From Bdellovibrio sp. KM01 (GTDB taxonomy: Bacteria > Bdellovibrionota > Bdellovibrionia > Bdellovibrionales > Bdellovibrionaceae): a stretch of 64,000 nt of DNA. A program made the position numbers and the translations under genes. Below are positions 18,781 through 27,513 of the stretch, one piece after another (positions within the stretch are counted from its first letter, which is position 1; each line of letters starts with the position of its first letter). The DNA is taken from assembly GCF_013752535.1 (NCBI RefSeq), contig NZ_CP058348.1, forward strand, positions 3,897,289-3,961,288, written 5' to 3'. The notes below the pieces were generated by a model. That model saw only the letters and a list, made by a program, of their open reading frames with translations, did no database searches and was not told where the DNA came from.

Positions 18781-18802
18781 CACGGATGTCAGTCTAATTT
18801 TT
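18776..18802 (+). terminator. Rho-independent terminator overlapping the stop codon
   Basis: The 7-bp stem ACTGACA (18776-18782) pairs with TGTCAGT (18787-18793) around CGGA, followed by CTAATTTTT. It separates the DksA-like gene from lon. Confidence 0.6.
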
Positions 18803-18885
18803 CATATTTCCATTCAAGCATTTCTCACCACGCTCCGAAAAGTCTCATACATGAAACATTTCCCGCATCAACGCGGAGGAGCGGT

Positions 18886-21291
18886 ATGAGTTTTGACGAT
18901 AAAGTTCTAGAAATCCCACAGACACTTCCAATGCTACCTGTGAGAGACATCGTTGTTTTCCCCTACATGATTATTCCTTTGTTTGTAGGTCGTGATTCCT
19001 CGATCCGTTCTGTCGAAGAAGCTTTGGCAAAAAATCGCCTTATCTTCCTTGCTTCACAAAAAGATATCTCTGAAGAAAATCCAACTCCAGATTCTATCTA
19101 CACAGTAGGTACAATCGCGATGATCATGAGAATGCGCAAACTTTCTGACGGTCGCGTAAAAATCTTGATTCAAGGTGTAGCTAAGGGTCGTGTTAAGAAC
19201 TACTCTAAGACTTCTCCTTCTTTCGAAGTTGCAGTTGAAAAAATCGAAGAAATTCCAAATCAAAAATCCGTTGTTGAAAACGAAGGCTTGATCAGAACAG
19301 CGAAAGAGCACATCGAGCGCATCATCGCAATGGGCCGCCCTCTTTCTCCAGACATCTTGTTGGTACTAGACGATGTCACTGATCCAGGTCGCATTGCTGA
19401 CTTGATCGCTTCAAACTTAGGTATCAAAGTTCAAGACGCTCAAAAAGTTCTTGAGACTCATGATTCTACTGAAAGACTTAAAATCGTTACTGAGATCCTG
19501 GCTGCTGAGCTTGAAGTTATGCAAACTCAACAAAAGAATCGTCCAAATCAAAAAGACGATGCCAACAAATCTCAACGTGAATACTTCTTGCGCGAGCAAA
19601 TGAAGGCTATAAAGAATGAGTTGGGCGAACAAGACTCTAAATCTGAAGAGATGGATGAGTTGCGTGACAAGCTGACCAATGCTGGCATGCCTCCTCATGT
19701 TGAAGCTGAAGCTATGAAACAATTGGGTCGTTTGGAGCGTATGCATCCAGATGCATCTGAAGCTACAATGGTTCGTACATACCTTGACTGGATGGCGGAT
19801 CTTCCTTGGAGCAAAAAATCTGAAGATCATATCGATCTTAAGCGCTCTAAAGAAATTCTTGATGAAGATCACTACGAGCTTGAAAAAGCCAAAGACCGTG
19901 TCATGGAATTCCTTGCGGTTCGTAAGTTGAAACCAGACCTTAAAGGACCCATCTTGTGCTTTGGTGGACCTCCAGGTGTAGGTAAAACATCTCTTGGTAA
20001 ATCTATCGCTCGTGCGATGGGCCGCGAATACTTCCGTATCGCTTTGGGCGGCGTGAAAGATGAAGCGGAAATCCGTGGTCACCGCCGTACTTATGTAGGC
20101 GCGATGCCAGGTAAAATTATCCAAGCTCTTCGCCAAGCGAAAACAAACAATCCAGTTATCGTACTAGATGAAGTTGATAAATTGGGTTCTGATTTCCGCG
20201 GCGACCCTTCAGCAGCAATGCTTGAGGTTTTGGATCCAGAACAGAATGCTACTTTCCGTGATAACTATTTGAATGTGGATTTCGACCTTTCAAACGTGTT
20301 GTTCATCGCTACTGCTAACGTGTTGGAGAATATCCCACCAGCATTGCGTGACCGTATGGAAATCTTGAACATCCCTGGTTATACAGAGAACGACAAACTT
20401 TTGATCACTAAAAAACATTTGATCAGAAGACAAATCGAAGCAAACGGTATCACTCCAGAGAACATCAGTTTCACTGATGAAGGTATCAAATACCTTATCG
20501 CTGGCTACACTCGCGAAGCAGGTCTTCGTAACCTAGAGCGCGAAGTAGGTTCAGTTTGCCGTAAAGTTGCGAAGATGGTGGTAATGGGCGAAAAGAACTT
20601 CGTAGAAGTAAACGCTACGACTGTTCCGGAAATCCTTGGTCCTCCACGCTTCCAACGCGACGACAAGATCGCTGACTCTCAAGTTGGTGTTGTGCAAGGT
20701 CTTGCATGGACACAAGCTGGCGGTGAAGTGTTGACTGTTGAAGCTTTGAAAATGAAAGGTAAAGGACATCTTTCACTTACAGGCCAACTTGGCGATGTGA
20801 TGAAAGAATCTGCTCACGCAGCAATGTCTTACGCTCGTGCTCACATGGAAGAATTGAACATTCCTGAAGACTTCTTTGAAAAGTACGATATCCATATCCA
20901 CTTGCCAGCGGGCGCTATCCCTAAAGATGGTCCTTCTGCAGGTATCACTCTTACAACTGCGCTTGTAAGCTTGATGACAGGTACTCCAGTTCGCCATGAC
21001 TTGGCAATGACTGGTGAAGTGACTCTTCAAGGTCGCGTACTTCCTGTCGGTGGTATCAGAGAAAAGTGTCTTGCGGCTTTGAATCTTGGTATTACAAATA
21101 TCATCATTCCAATGGCTTGTAAGAAAGACTTGGCTGATATTCCAAAAGTGTTCAGAGATAATATCAACTTCATCTTCGCAGAGAATCTTGATGAAGTGTT
21201 CGCAGTAGCTTTCGATAAAGACGCTGCAACACAAACTAAGAAAACAGGCGTTAAGAAAGAAGCTAAGAAAACAAAATCTCTAGCGGCCTAG
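18886..21291 (+). CDS. lon: ATP-dependent Lon protease
   Basis: 801 residues, full length. The N-terminal substrate domain starts LPMLPVRDIVVFPYMIIPL. The AAA+ module has Walker A GPPGVGKT at 361-368 and the Walker B region VIVLDEVDK. The C-terminal protease domain carries the Ser684-Lys727 dyad (GPSAG and GGIREKCLAA) with the same 43-residue spacing as E. coli Lon. It degrades misfolded and regulatory proteins in the cytoplasm. GGAGGAG precedes the ATG. It lies alone between terminators. A Lys/Thr-rich tail closes the protein. Confidence 0.97.
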   Translation: MSFDDKVLEIPQTLPMLPVRDIVVFPYMIIPLFVGRDSSIRSVEEALAKNRLIFLASQKDISEENPTPDSIYTVGTIAMIMRMRKLSDGRVKILIQGVAKGRVKNYSKTSPSFEVAVEKIEEIPNQKSVVENEGLIRTAKEHIERIIAMGRPLSPDILLVLDDVTDPGRIADLIASNLGIKVQDAQKVLETHDSTERLKIVTEILAAELEVMQTQQKNRPNQKDDANKSQREYFLREQMKAIKNELGEQDSKSEEMDELRDKLTNAGMPPHVEAEAMKQLGRLERMHPDASEATMVRTYLDWMADLPWSKKSEDHIDLKRSKEILDEDHYELEKAKDRVMEFLAVRKLKPDLKGPILCFGGPPGVGKTSLGKSIARAMGREYFRIALGGVKDEAEIRGHRRTYVGAMPGKIIQALRQAKTNNPVIVLDEVDKLGSDFRGDPSAAMLEVLDPEQNATFRDNYLNVDFDLSNVLFIATANVLENIPPALRDRMEILNIPGYTENDKLLITKKHLIRRQIEANGITPENISFTDEGIKYLIAGYTREAGLRNLEREVGSVCRKVAKMVVMGEKNFVEVNATTVPEILGPPRFQRDDKIADSQVGVVQGLAWTQAGGEVLTVEALKMKGKGHLSLTGQLGDVMKESAHAAMSYARAHMEELNIPEDFFEKYDIHIHLPAGAIPKDGPSAGITLTTALVSLMTGTPVRHDLAMTGEVTLQGRVLPVGGIREKCLAALNLGITNIIIPMACKKDLADIPKVFRDNINFIFAENLDEVFAVAFDKDAATQTKKTGVKKEAKKTKSLAA

Positions 21292-21300
21292 CTGGCTTGC

Positions 21301-21319
21301 ACTCCGGCCCAGCCGGAGT
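21301..21319 (+). terminator. GC-rich hairpin after lon
   Basis: ACTCCGGC and GCCGGAGT pair perfectly around a three-base loop, nine bases after the lon stop. No T-run follows, so it may protect the mRNA end or assist the terminator at 21361. Confidence 0.45.
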
Positions 21320-21360
21320 AACTAGAGTACATCGCCCCTCCCAAGTTAAGATGTATTGAA

Positions 21361-21391
21361 AAAGGACTGAGAAATCAGTCCTTTTTCTTTT
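21361..21391 (+). terminator. Rho-independent terminator of lon
   Basis: A perfect 10-bp stem AAAGGACTGA/TCAGTCCTTT with a GAAA tetraloop is followed by TTCTTTT. Confidence 0.85.
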
Positions 21392-21498
21392 CCGAATAGA
21401 CCAGTAAGAATCCAACTGGGGTCTAGCCCCCTTTATGTCCAAGATCATGTTTTAAAGTCCAAAACAGGTGTAAAATTAACTTATGCACCGGAGGATTT

Positions 21499-21702
21499 AT
21501 GAAACTTTCTACTAATATCGGTAACAAAGAACGCGTCGTTCGTATCTTCGTTGGTCTTGCGATTGCTTCACTTGCATTCTGGGGTCCCGCAAACATGTGG
21601 TTTCTGCTTGGTCTTATTCCAGTTATGACCGGGGTTGTTGGATGGTGTCCTCCCTATCAACTTCTTCATATCAATACGAAGTCAAAAAGCGCTCATCAGT
21701 GA
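21499..21702 (+). CDS. Small inner-membrane protein, DUF2892-like
   Basis: 67 residues. A short polar start (MKLSTNIGNKERVVRI) leads into two hydrophobic segments, followed by GWCPPYQLL. This pattern, including the WCP motif, is that of DUF2892 proteins, which also occur fused to rhodanese domains (YgaP). No rhodanese gene is nearby. GGAGGATTT precedes the ATG. Function unknown. Confidence 0.82.
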   Translation: MKLSTNIGNKERVVRIFVGLAIASLAFWGPANMWFLLGLIPVMTGVVGWCPPYQLLHINTKSKSAHQ

Positions 21703-21766
21703 TTCAGATTTTGTTCGTTAAAGAATTAGTTTTCTAACAAGCACTTTTGTCTGCTAGCATTTGGAT

Positions 21767-22285
21767 ATGCGTCTTGTTTCATCCATCTTGTTAGCAGCTT
21801 TGTTCATTCAGCCCACTTTCTCTTTTGCAAAGAAGAAAAAGAATCAACCCACATTTTTATCCGGCGTGGTCGAACAATGTCACGACGGCGATACTTGTCG
21901 CGTGCGGGTTAAAGGTAAAATTGCCAAGATCCGCTTTGCTGGCATTGACTGCCCTGAGCTTTCTCAAAAATATGGAAAACAAGCCCGCAACTTCACTGAA
22001 TCTTTAGTTAAAGGAAAGCAAGTTGACCTTGAATGCGATGGCAAATCTTTTGATCGCCTGACTTGCGTGGTATTCGTCGGTGACAAGAATGTGAATTTGA
22101 TGATCGTGCAACATGGCTGGGCTTACGACTCTACAAAATACTCTAAAGGCAGATATTTAGCATCAGTTGGTGAGGCAAAATCTCAACGCTTGGGAATTTG
22201 GGCGGATAAAAATCTTACTAGTCCATATTGCTACCGTCATAAGACGAATAAGAAATGTGCCCTTGATCAAAGCTATATGCCTTAG
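21767..22285 (+). CDS. Secreted thermonuclease-like nuclease (SNase family)
   Basis: 172 residues with a signal peptide (about 1-21, ending FSFAKK) and one SNase (OB-fold) domain. The catalytic residues of staphylococcal nuclease are visible: Asp39/Asp42 in HDGDTCRV for calcium, Arg56 in IRFAG, Glu64 in DCPEL and Arg97 in DRLTCV. Six cysteines in the mature protein may form disulfides. It probably degrades DNA or RNA outside the cytoplasm, as would suit digestion of prey nucleic acid; that use is inferred. A TTG two codons upstream is less likely. The 3' end overlaps the convergent ApbE-like gene by 68 bases. Confidence 0.87.
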   Translation: MRLVSSILLAALFIQPTFSFAKKKKNQPTFLSGVVEQCHDGDTCRVRVKGKIAKIRFAGIDCPELSQKYGKQARNFTESLVKGKQVDLECDGKSFDRLTCVVFVGDKNVNLMIVQHGWAYDSTKYSKGRYLASVGEAKSQRLGIWADKNLTSPYCYRHKTNKKCALDQSYMP

Positions 22286-23039
22286 ATTCCTCAAAGATCT
22301 CTTCGATCTCTCCTGCCTCATCAAATACGATAATTTGCGCATCGAGCTCTGCCACGCAAGACTGGATTATTGTTTGAGGTGCATACAAACCAATCTTGGT
22401 CAGAGCATTGGCACTCATGCTGGTGTCGGCAATCACTGAAACTGTATGCCGGCCACTGATTCCATGTCTTAAAGGATGAAGGTAAAGAGTTGCAGATTCA
22501 TGATCATATAGATTTCCCCGGGATTCTGTCGTTGCTATTGCATCCTTGAACAAACCTAGTTCTTTTTCGATATTAGCGTTACTCATCCGCACATGAATTG
22601 ATTTCTTGGGACAATTGAAAAAGCGAATCCCTTCGGCCAAGTGAACCATACCCATAAGATTGGGGTTTTTCTCTCTCATCATTTTCACTGCCTCATCGAT
22701 GATGTAGCCTCGAATGAGGCATTTTAAATCAAGATTTTTAGATTCCTCCCTAAACGGCTCAAAATATCCGTCTGATAAGGTGCTGATATCTAACGCCTTC
22801 TCTAAAACTTCAGCCGTCGGTTTGCTCATTTCAAAAGAATCGTCACCCTCTACCGTAAGAATGCGGCAGATCTCCGATTGCGGATCATCCAAATTAAGGG
22901 CGCCCTCAAGCTCGACAAGATGTTGCAGAGTTCCCGTCAGCAAGGACTCCTGACTTCCCGGAGAAAAGAGATTGATTTGAATAAAGTCGCCCAACATCGG
23001 CCGACCCGCCTGGGCAGTGATTTCAAGTTGTTTTTCCAT
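22218..23039 (-). CDS. ApbE-like protein with altered active site
   Basis: 273 residues. The fold resembles FAD:protein FMN transferase: an N-terminal GDFIQINLF strand, the region SEICRILTVEG, DGYFEPF, and the late motif TVSVIADTSMSANALTK, which corresponds to the VIAPTAALADALAT region of ApbE. The Asp of ADALAT is Asn here, and the GG(D/N) nucleotide segment is not evident. There is no signal peptide or lipobox, whereas typical ApbE proteins are periplasmic lipoproteins. It may be an inactive or re-purposed relative. The start at 23039 follows TTAAGG; an in-frame start at 23060 lies in the upstream terminator. Its end overlaps the nuclease gene. Confidence 0.6.
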   Translation of the reverse strand: MEKQLEITAQAGRPMLGDFIQINLFSPGSQESLLTGTLQHLVELEGALNLDDPQSEICRILTVEGDDSFEMSKPTAEVLEKALDISTLSDGYFEPFREESKNLDLKCLIRGYIIDEAVKMMREKNPNLMGMVHLAEGIRFFNCPKKSIHVRMSNANIEKELGLFKDAIATTESRGNLYDHESATLYLHPLRHGISGRHTVSVIADTSMSANALTKIGLYAPQTIIQSCVAELDAQIIVFDEAGEIEEIFEESKAYSFDQGHISYSSYDGSNMD

Positions 23040-23059
23040 ATGCCTTAACGTTAAAAGCA

Positions 23060-23095
23060 AAAAACCCCGGGTGACATCATCAACCGGGGTTTTTG
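23060..23095 (-). terminator. Rho-independent terminator of the coiled-coil gene
   Basis: AAAAACCCCGG and CCGGGGTTTTT form an 11-bp stem with A- and T-runs on both sides, so it is potentially bidirectional. It lies between the coiled-coil gene (23118-23609) and the ApbE-like start. Confidence 0.8.
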
Positions 23096-23117
23096 TAAGA
23101 TAACATTTTAAGGCGAC

Positions 23118-23609
23118 TTATTGTTTGAAGCCTTTCAGGCGATCGTTTTCGGATTCCAAAACTCGAACCAGAGTTTTAAGGTCCGTAACTTCGTCCTTCA
23201 GTTGGAAGATCTGTTCTTCCTTTTCTTGAAGGATCTGCGTGTAAGCTTTCTTCAGTTCGTTCAAAAGCTTATTTGCAGCTGTAAGGATCGGCTCATCCTT
23301 ATTTACTTTAACCGTCTTTTCAGCAAGGTCCTGAGCCTTCACTTCGTCCTTTGAAGAAGCCATTTCCGTTCCTTCTTTCATCATTCCTTGATGAGCACCC
23401 ACCAAAGCAAGGTTTTCGCTTTCTTGGGAGGGGCGATGTACTCTTTGATGGGTACCCATCGGTTCATCCATGATGAAGTACTTGCCGTCTTCAAATCGGA
23501 ATCGAATGTCGTCAGCTTTGATTCTTCGGCGGAGAGTACTCACACTAATTCTGTATTTAGTGGAGTAGTCCATTAGCGGTAGCCAAGAACCATTCATCTC
23601 AACGTTCAT
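23118..23609 (-). CDS. Putative DNA-binding protein with C-terminal coiled coil
   Basis: 163 residues. Residues 13-50 (LMDYSTKYRISVSTLRRRI) look like an excisionase/MerR-type helix-turn-helix that reads DNA through STLRRRI, followed by the wing-like DGKYFIM. A linker leads to a heptad-rich coiled coil (about 105-160; LLNELKKAY, LKDEVTDLKTLVRVLE) for oligomerisation. ATG 23609 follows AAAGGGGA; an upstream start at 23642 is less likely. The layout suggests a local regulator or nucleoid-binding protein. Not assigned to a named family. It has its own promoter candidate and terminator. Confidence 0.7.
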   Translation of the reverse strand: MNVEMNGSWLPLMDYSTKYRISVSTLRRRIKADDIRFRFEDGKYFIMDEPMGTHQRVHRPSQESENLALVGAHQGMMKEGTEMASSKDEVKAQDLAEKTVKVNKDEPILTAANKLLNELKKAYTQILQEKEEQIFQLKDEVTDLKTLVRVLESENDRLKGFKQ

Positions 23610-23698
23610 TCGATCCCCTTTACTCACCCTGGCCGAAACCAAAGTGCAAGTAGCCAGCTTTTCGGAAATGGTGGTCGCCTACTCAGCTTGCGTAATCA

Positions 23699-23726
23699 AC
23701 CCTATCACAGGACTTCAGTCTGTCAA
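23699..23726 (-). promoter_or_regulatory. Promoter candidate for the coiled-coil gene
   Basis: On the minus strand, TTGACA (23721-23726) is followed 16 bases later by TAGGGT (23699-23704). The predicted transcript would have a leader of about 80 bases. The rest of the 259-base gap 23610-23868 holds nothing I recognise. Confidence 0.4.
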
Positions 23727-23868
23727 AGATAGTGTGACTACTTACTCAAATTCAACAAAAAACAGGACCTTGATCTGGCTATTCAGCGACTAGTCAGGGT
23801 TTTAAGCTAGACCAACGTATGACCAACCTTGCCCTCCACCACCTGAGATCACATACTTATGCATAGAT

Positions 23869-25071
23869 ATGCGTATAAAAGAGAAAAAGAAAATAGCATT
23901 GGTCTTAAGTGGAGGTGGCATTAAAGCCGCAGCCTTCCACATTGGTGTTTGCTTGGCCCTTCAAGAAAAGGGCTTCAAGTTTGCCGGTGGAACCAAAGAG
24001 ATGGTGCGTCAGAATTTCGATGAAAACGATCCGATGACCATTCGATGCTATGTTGGGTCCAGTGCCGGCGCTTTCGTTGCTTCCATTTTGGGGGCTGGAT
24101 ATCCAATCGAATCCCTGATTAACGCCTTTCAGGTTGGTTCAGGATCAACACCGACTTTTGATAAATCGGATCTTCGTTATTTAAAACCAATCTCTTATCG
24201 CAATATCTTTAATTTGAACTCCAGTGGTTTACTTCGTTTCATACCCCGCGCTTTATTGGATAAAACCATCGTTAAGGGTGGCGTTGAGTCCCTGATCAAA
24301 AACGGCTTGAAGTTAAATGGTCTGTTTTCAACCAGCGGGATCGAAAGTTATCTTCGCAAAGACGTTCTTTTGGACAATGACTTTGCCCGTTTGGGTGTGG
24401 ATCTATTTGTCATCGGCACACAATTGAACCACACACGCAAAGCTATCTTTGGGAACTTCCCAGAGTCCTATAAAACAGCGAATCACATGTACATCAACCA
24501 TGCACCAATCAGCACCGCGGTTGCCGCTTCGACTTCGCTGCCTCCGGTTTATGCACCTTATGGAATCAAGCGTCCCGAAGATGGCAAAGAGATCTTCTTT
24601 TATGATGGGGAGATTAGGGACACTCTTTCAACTCACGTAGCCGCTGATCATGGCGCAGATCTGGTGATTTCATCTTATTCTACGCAACCTTATCACTATA
24701 CTGAGGAAATGGGTTCGCTTCATAAGTACGGGATTCCATTGATTTTAAATCAAGCTCTGTATCAAGTAATTCAGCAAAAGATCGCAAAACATATTCAGGC
24801 ACAAAACGACATTAAGTCGATCTATAATGCGGTTGATGGATATTTAAAGCAGATCAAACTGCCCGATGATCAAAGAGAAAAGTTATTGGGGATTATTCGT
24901 GATCGAGTTCATCATCGCCCCGAAGTCGATTATATCTATATTTCTCCACGACCTCAGAACTATGAGATGTTCTTTGTGGATCACTTTAGTTTGAACCCTG
25001 AAATTTTAGCCCGCATCGTTCGAATCGGATTTAAATCAGGGATCAACGTTCTTCGTCAGCACGATATCTAA
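23869..25071 (+). CDS. Patatin-like phospholipase
   Basis: 400 residues. The oxyanion loop SGGGIKAAA (14-22), the nucleophile elbow GSSAG with Ser65, and the dyad aspartate Asp246 in YDGE identify the patatin family; the last motif is DGE rather than the usual DG(G/A). The length is that of a single catalytic domain with a helical C-terminal part. No signal peptide is present, so it is cytoplasmic or secreted by another route, as for some patatin-type toxins. No clear ribosome site precedes the ATG. Its stop overlaps the end of the convergent lipoprotein gene by four bases. Probably a phospholipase or acyl hydrolase. Confidence 0.88.
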   Translation: MRIKEKKKIALVLSGGGIKAAAFHIGVCLALQEKGFKFAGGTKEMVRQNFDENDPMTIRCYVGSSAGAFVASILGAGYPIESLINAFQVGSGSTPTFDKSDLRYLKPISYRNIFNLNSSGLLRFIPRALLDKTIVKGGVESLIKNGLKLNGLFSTSGIESYLRKDVLLDNDFARLGVDLFVIGTQLNHTRKAIFGNFPESYKTANHMYINHAPISTAVAASTSLPPVYAPYGIKRPEDGKEIFFYDGEIRDTLSTHVAADHGADLVISSYSTQPYHYTEEMGSLHKYGIPLILNQALYQVIQQKIAKHIQAQNDIKSIYNAVDGYLKQIKLPDDQREKLLGIIRDRVHHRPEVDYIYISPRPQNYEMFFVDHFSLNPEILARIVRIGFKSGINVLRQHDI

Positions 25072-25784
25072 AGCGCTTCCCAACCGGTGGATTCACAGGC
25101 AACCATCATCAGTAAGCGCCATCTATCAACAAGTTTTATACTGGCGTCTGCTTGAACTGCCATTTTATCGGCCATTTGCATTCCCGTAATCATCCCCGCC
25201 TCGGGATCATCCCCCCGGTAAAAGAAGGCAAGCAAAGTACTTATATTTGCCGCATCCACAGCCGGAGCCGTTCCACCAATTTTCTTCATCAGATTATTTA
25301 CAAACACATCGTTTGAAAGAATTTGCTCGCAAGCTTGAATTTTGTAAGCCGCTCGCAACGTTGTTGCTGGTTGATTCATCGGCGCAACAACCGTTCCATC
25401 ACAATCAGCACCACTACTTACATCAAGCATGGGATTTCCTGAGTCACATGGCAGACCAAATGTTCCAGCCCGGGCAACAACAGTGCTAATCAAAAGCTTT
25501 GAAAGTACCCGGTTATTTCCCGCAGTATCTGCAACAGAGGGATCTTTAAAAGTATCCATCAACAAACTTTGAATCTGATATCTGTTTGCCAAAAGGGGAG
25601 CCTGAGTACTTGGTGTTGGCGTTGAACCACCCGGATGATCTACAGATGTTCCTGACTCAATGGCATCACCAGTTAAAGACGCTAACTCGAAGTTGTTCGA
25701 TCCCATACAGTTTTGAAAGGCTACACTTATGCCCATCAAACCTGTGACAACAAGCAATGCTCGGGAAGATTTTGATCTTTTCAA
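25068..25784 (-). CDS. Small secreted protein, third gene of a Tat/haem operon
   Basis: 238 residues. The start is a TTG at 25784, five bases after GGGAGG and two bases after the stop codon of the preceding gene. A basic, hydrophobic N-terminus ends AFQNC, a possible but imperfect lipobox. A Ser/Thr/Pro-rich linker follows. The mature part is mostly helical with several cysteines (LPCDSG, DCDG, QACEQ, VACES). No known domain. Its tight linkage to the Tat-exported protein and the haem-motif protein suggests they work together. Confidence 0.7.
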   Translation of the reverse strand: MKRSKSSRALLVVTGLMGISVAFQNCMGSNNFELASLTGDAIESGTSVDHPGGSTPTPSTQAPLLANRYQIQSLLMDTFKDPSVADTAGNNRVLSKLLISTVVARAGTFGLPCDSGNPMLDVSSGADCDGTVVAPMNQPATTLRAAYKIQACEQILSNDVFVNNLMKKIGGTAPAVDAANISTLLAFFYRGDDPEAGMITGMQMADKMAVQADASIKLVDRWRLLMMVACESTGWEAL

Positions 25785-25785
25785 T

Positions 25786-27504
25786 CTAGCCTCCCACAAT
25801 TTTACTTTTGCCGTAGTTATTTACAAACACACCTGTTGATTCATTGAAAGTCACCACTGGTGGAGCAGAGTTTTCCCAGGGATTACTATTAAGCCTCATC
25901 AAACCTACGAGACTTGAAGGAACTGCTGCAACTCCCGGAGTTGCACCTTGAGAGCCCTTATACCCCTCGATATCGGCTGCAGCGCCATTTGTTCCACTGC
26001 CCGTTGTTGCCATCTTGATATTTCCTGTCACGTAAGGACCATTTTGAATGGCACCGGAATAAATTGATGTCACCATGTGATTGTAACCGTGACCTGTGCC
26101 GCCCGTTGGACTTACGTTTCTGGAAAATTCACTGCTGACTTGTAAAACTGATTCGTTCCACAGGTTTGCATTTGTGCCCGAGCGTTTATAAAGATTCAAA
26201 CTGTCTTTGAACTCCAGAATGCCCGCAAGAATTCCCGAGTAAAACCTGTTTGCAATCAGCAACGTAGAAAGACGTCCATTCGCTCCGTCCATATCAGAAT
26301 CCATACGAGTCATCGTTACATTCTGGGCGACGCCACCGATTGTCACCGGAAACAAACTCGAGTCCAAACGGAAACCATTATGGAATATTCCAATGTTTGT
26401 GGAAAGGTCGTTACGTAGTACATATTCGGCCAAAGCAAATTGCTCCGGCAAATCTGCGAAGTGCATTCTTTTAACAACGTCACGCATATCCGTGCCCGCC
26501 TGATAAACGGCACTTACGCGGCCTAAAGAAACACCAGCCTCGGAAGCTGGATAACCATAAATCGCCTGACCCTTCCCATCGAGGTAAGCATCATTTATTC
26601 CTGCTGTCGTCATTGCCACAGTCGATAGCATCGCTGTTTTATAGCGAACAACAGCATCAGACCAAAAGCCTTCGATATCCCCCAAGCCAGCCTTAATTTT
26701 TTTTGCCGCGTTTTCTAGATTTTTATTCAATGTTTCGGCACCAACGCGATTTGATCTGGCATAAGTTTTCATATAGGCCATCGCCGTATCGTAGGCCGCC
26801 TGTTGCGACGCTTTGAGGTTGAACGACGTTGTCATCGTTGATCCAACCTGAAAAGGCGACATCAGTGTCGAGGGGTTCGCTGCCGTTTTTGTGTAGGCCT
26901 TATTCGTAGTGCTTGCGAAGAAATTTCCGCTTGTCCCGCTGACCATCACTCCTGCGAAAAGATTCTCAGCTTGATCGGCCATTAATCCCTGCAGGCTTGG
27001 CATCCCCGTGACTGGTACCTGCACCAATAAAGAGTTCACATCATGTCCATCGGACTTGGAAGCAAACCCACGCATAACCATCATATTATTCAAAATATCA
27101 GAGGCGGCACGACTGCCCCCCTTACCATTGGCAATTTTCGTCTGAAACAAGTAAGGAACTTGCACGCCATTGTAGTTCATTAATTTCAACTCTGCACCGG
27201 TCACCACTCCATCTGAGGATGTGAATGCCGTTGCAAGCCACTGGTTATTTGCGGCGATCATACCAATATCTTCACCAGTGCTGAGTTTAAGCCAATGGTC
27301 GAACGCAAAGCGAATCGGACCACCGTTAAGCCACAAATTTACGTGATATCTCGTGCTGTCTTGGCTGACTCCCAAAGACTCAGCCCGAGCCTTTTGGACA
27401 AAACCAGTCACCACTCTAAACGCCAGAGAATCCATTGCAGCTGGCAAGCTTGCCAAACCAGCTACACTTGTTAGGCCCGTTCTAAGAAAACTGCGTCTAT
27501 CCAT
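25786..27504 (-). CDS. Tat-exported protein, DUF1501-like
   Basis: 572 residues. The N-terminus MDRRSFLRTG carries a clear twin-arginine motif, followed by a hydrophobic stretch and an ARAES cleavage region. The mature protein is large, with Gly/Asn-rich segments and HGYNHM near residue 470 reminiscent of the DUF1501 (alkaline-phosphatase-superfamily-like) proteins, which are commonly Tat-exported and encoded beside haem proteins; this assignment is tentative. Export folded would be through the TatBC encoded at 6.2-7.4 kb. AGGGGAAG precedes the ATG. It is the second gene of three in the operon. Confidence 0.72.
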   Translation of the reverse strand: MDRRSFLRTGLTSVAGLASLPAAMDSLAFRVVTGFVQKARAESLGVSQDSTRYHVNLWLNGGPIRFAFDHWLKLSTGEDIGMIAANNQWLATAFTSSDGVVTGAELKLMNYNGVQVPYLFQTKIANGKGGSRAASDILNNMMVMRGFASKSDGHDVNSLLVQVPVTGMPSLQGLMADQAENLFAGVMVSGTSGNFFASTTNKAYTKTAANPSTLMSPFQVGSTMTTSFNLKASQQAAYDTAMAYMKTYARSNRVGAETLNKNLENAAKKIKAGLGDIEGFWSDAVVRYKTAMLSTVAMTTAGINDAYLDGKGQAIYGYPASEAGVSLGRVSAVYQAGTDMRDVVKRMHFADLPEQFALAEYVLRNDLSTNIGIFHNGFRLDSSLFPVTIGGVAQNVTMTRMDSDMDGANGRLSTLLIANRFYSGILAGILEFKDSLNLYKRSGTNANLWNESVLQVSSEFSRNVSPTGGTGHGYNHMVTSIYSGAIQNGPYVTGNIKMATTGSGTNGAAADIEGYKGSQGATPGVAAVPSSLVGLMRLNSNPWENSAPPVVTFNESTGVFVNNYGKSKIVGG

Positions 27505-27513
27505 TTTCTTCCC

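Noticed and set aside
19417..20136. 239-codon minus-strand frame opposite lon
   Set aside because: Shadow of a well-conserved gene; no recognisable protein.
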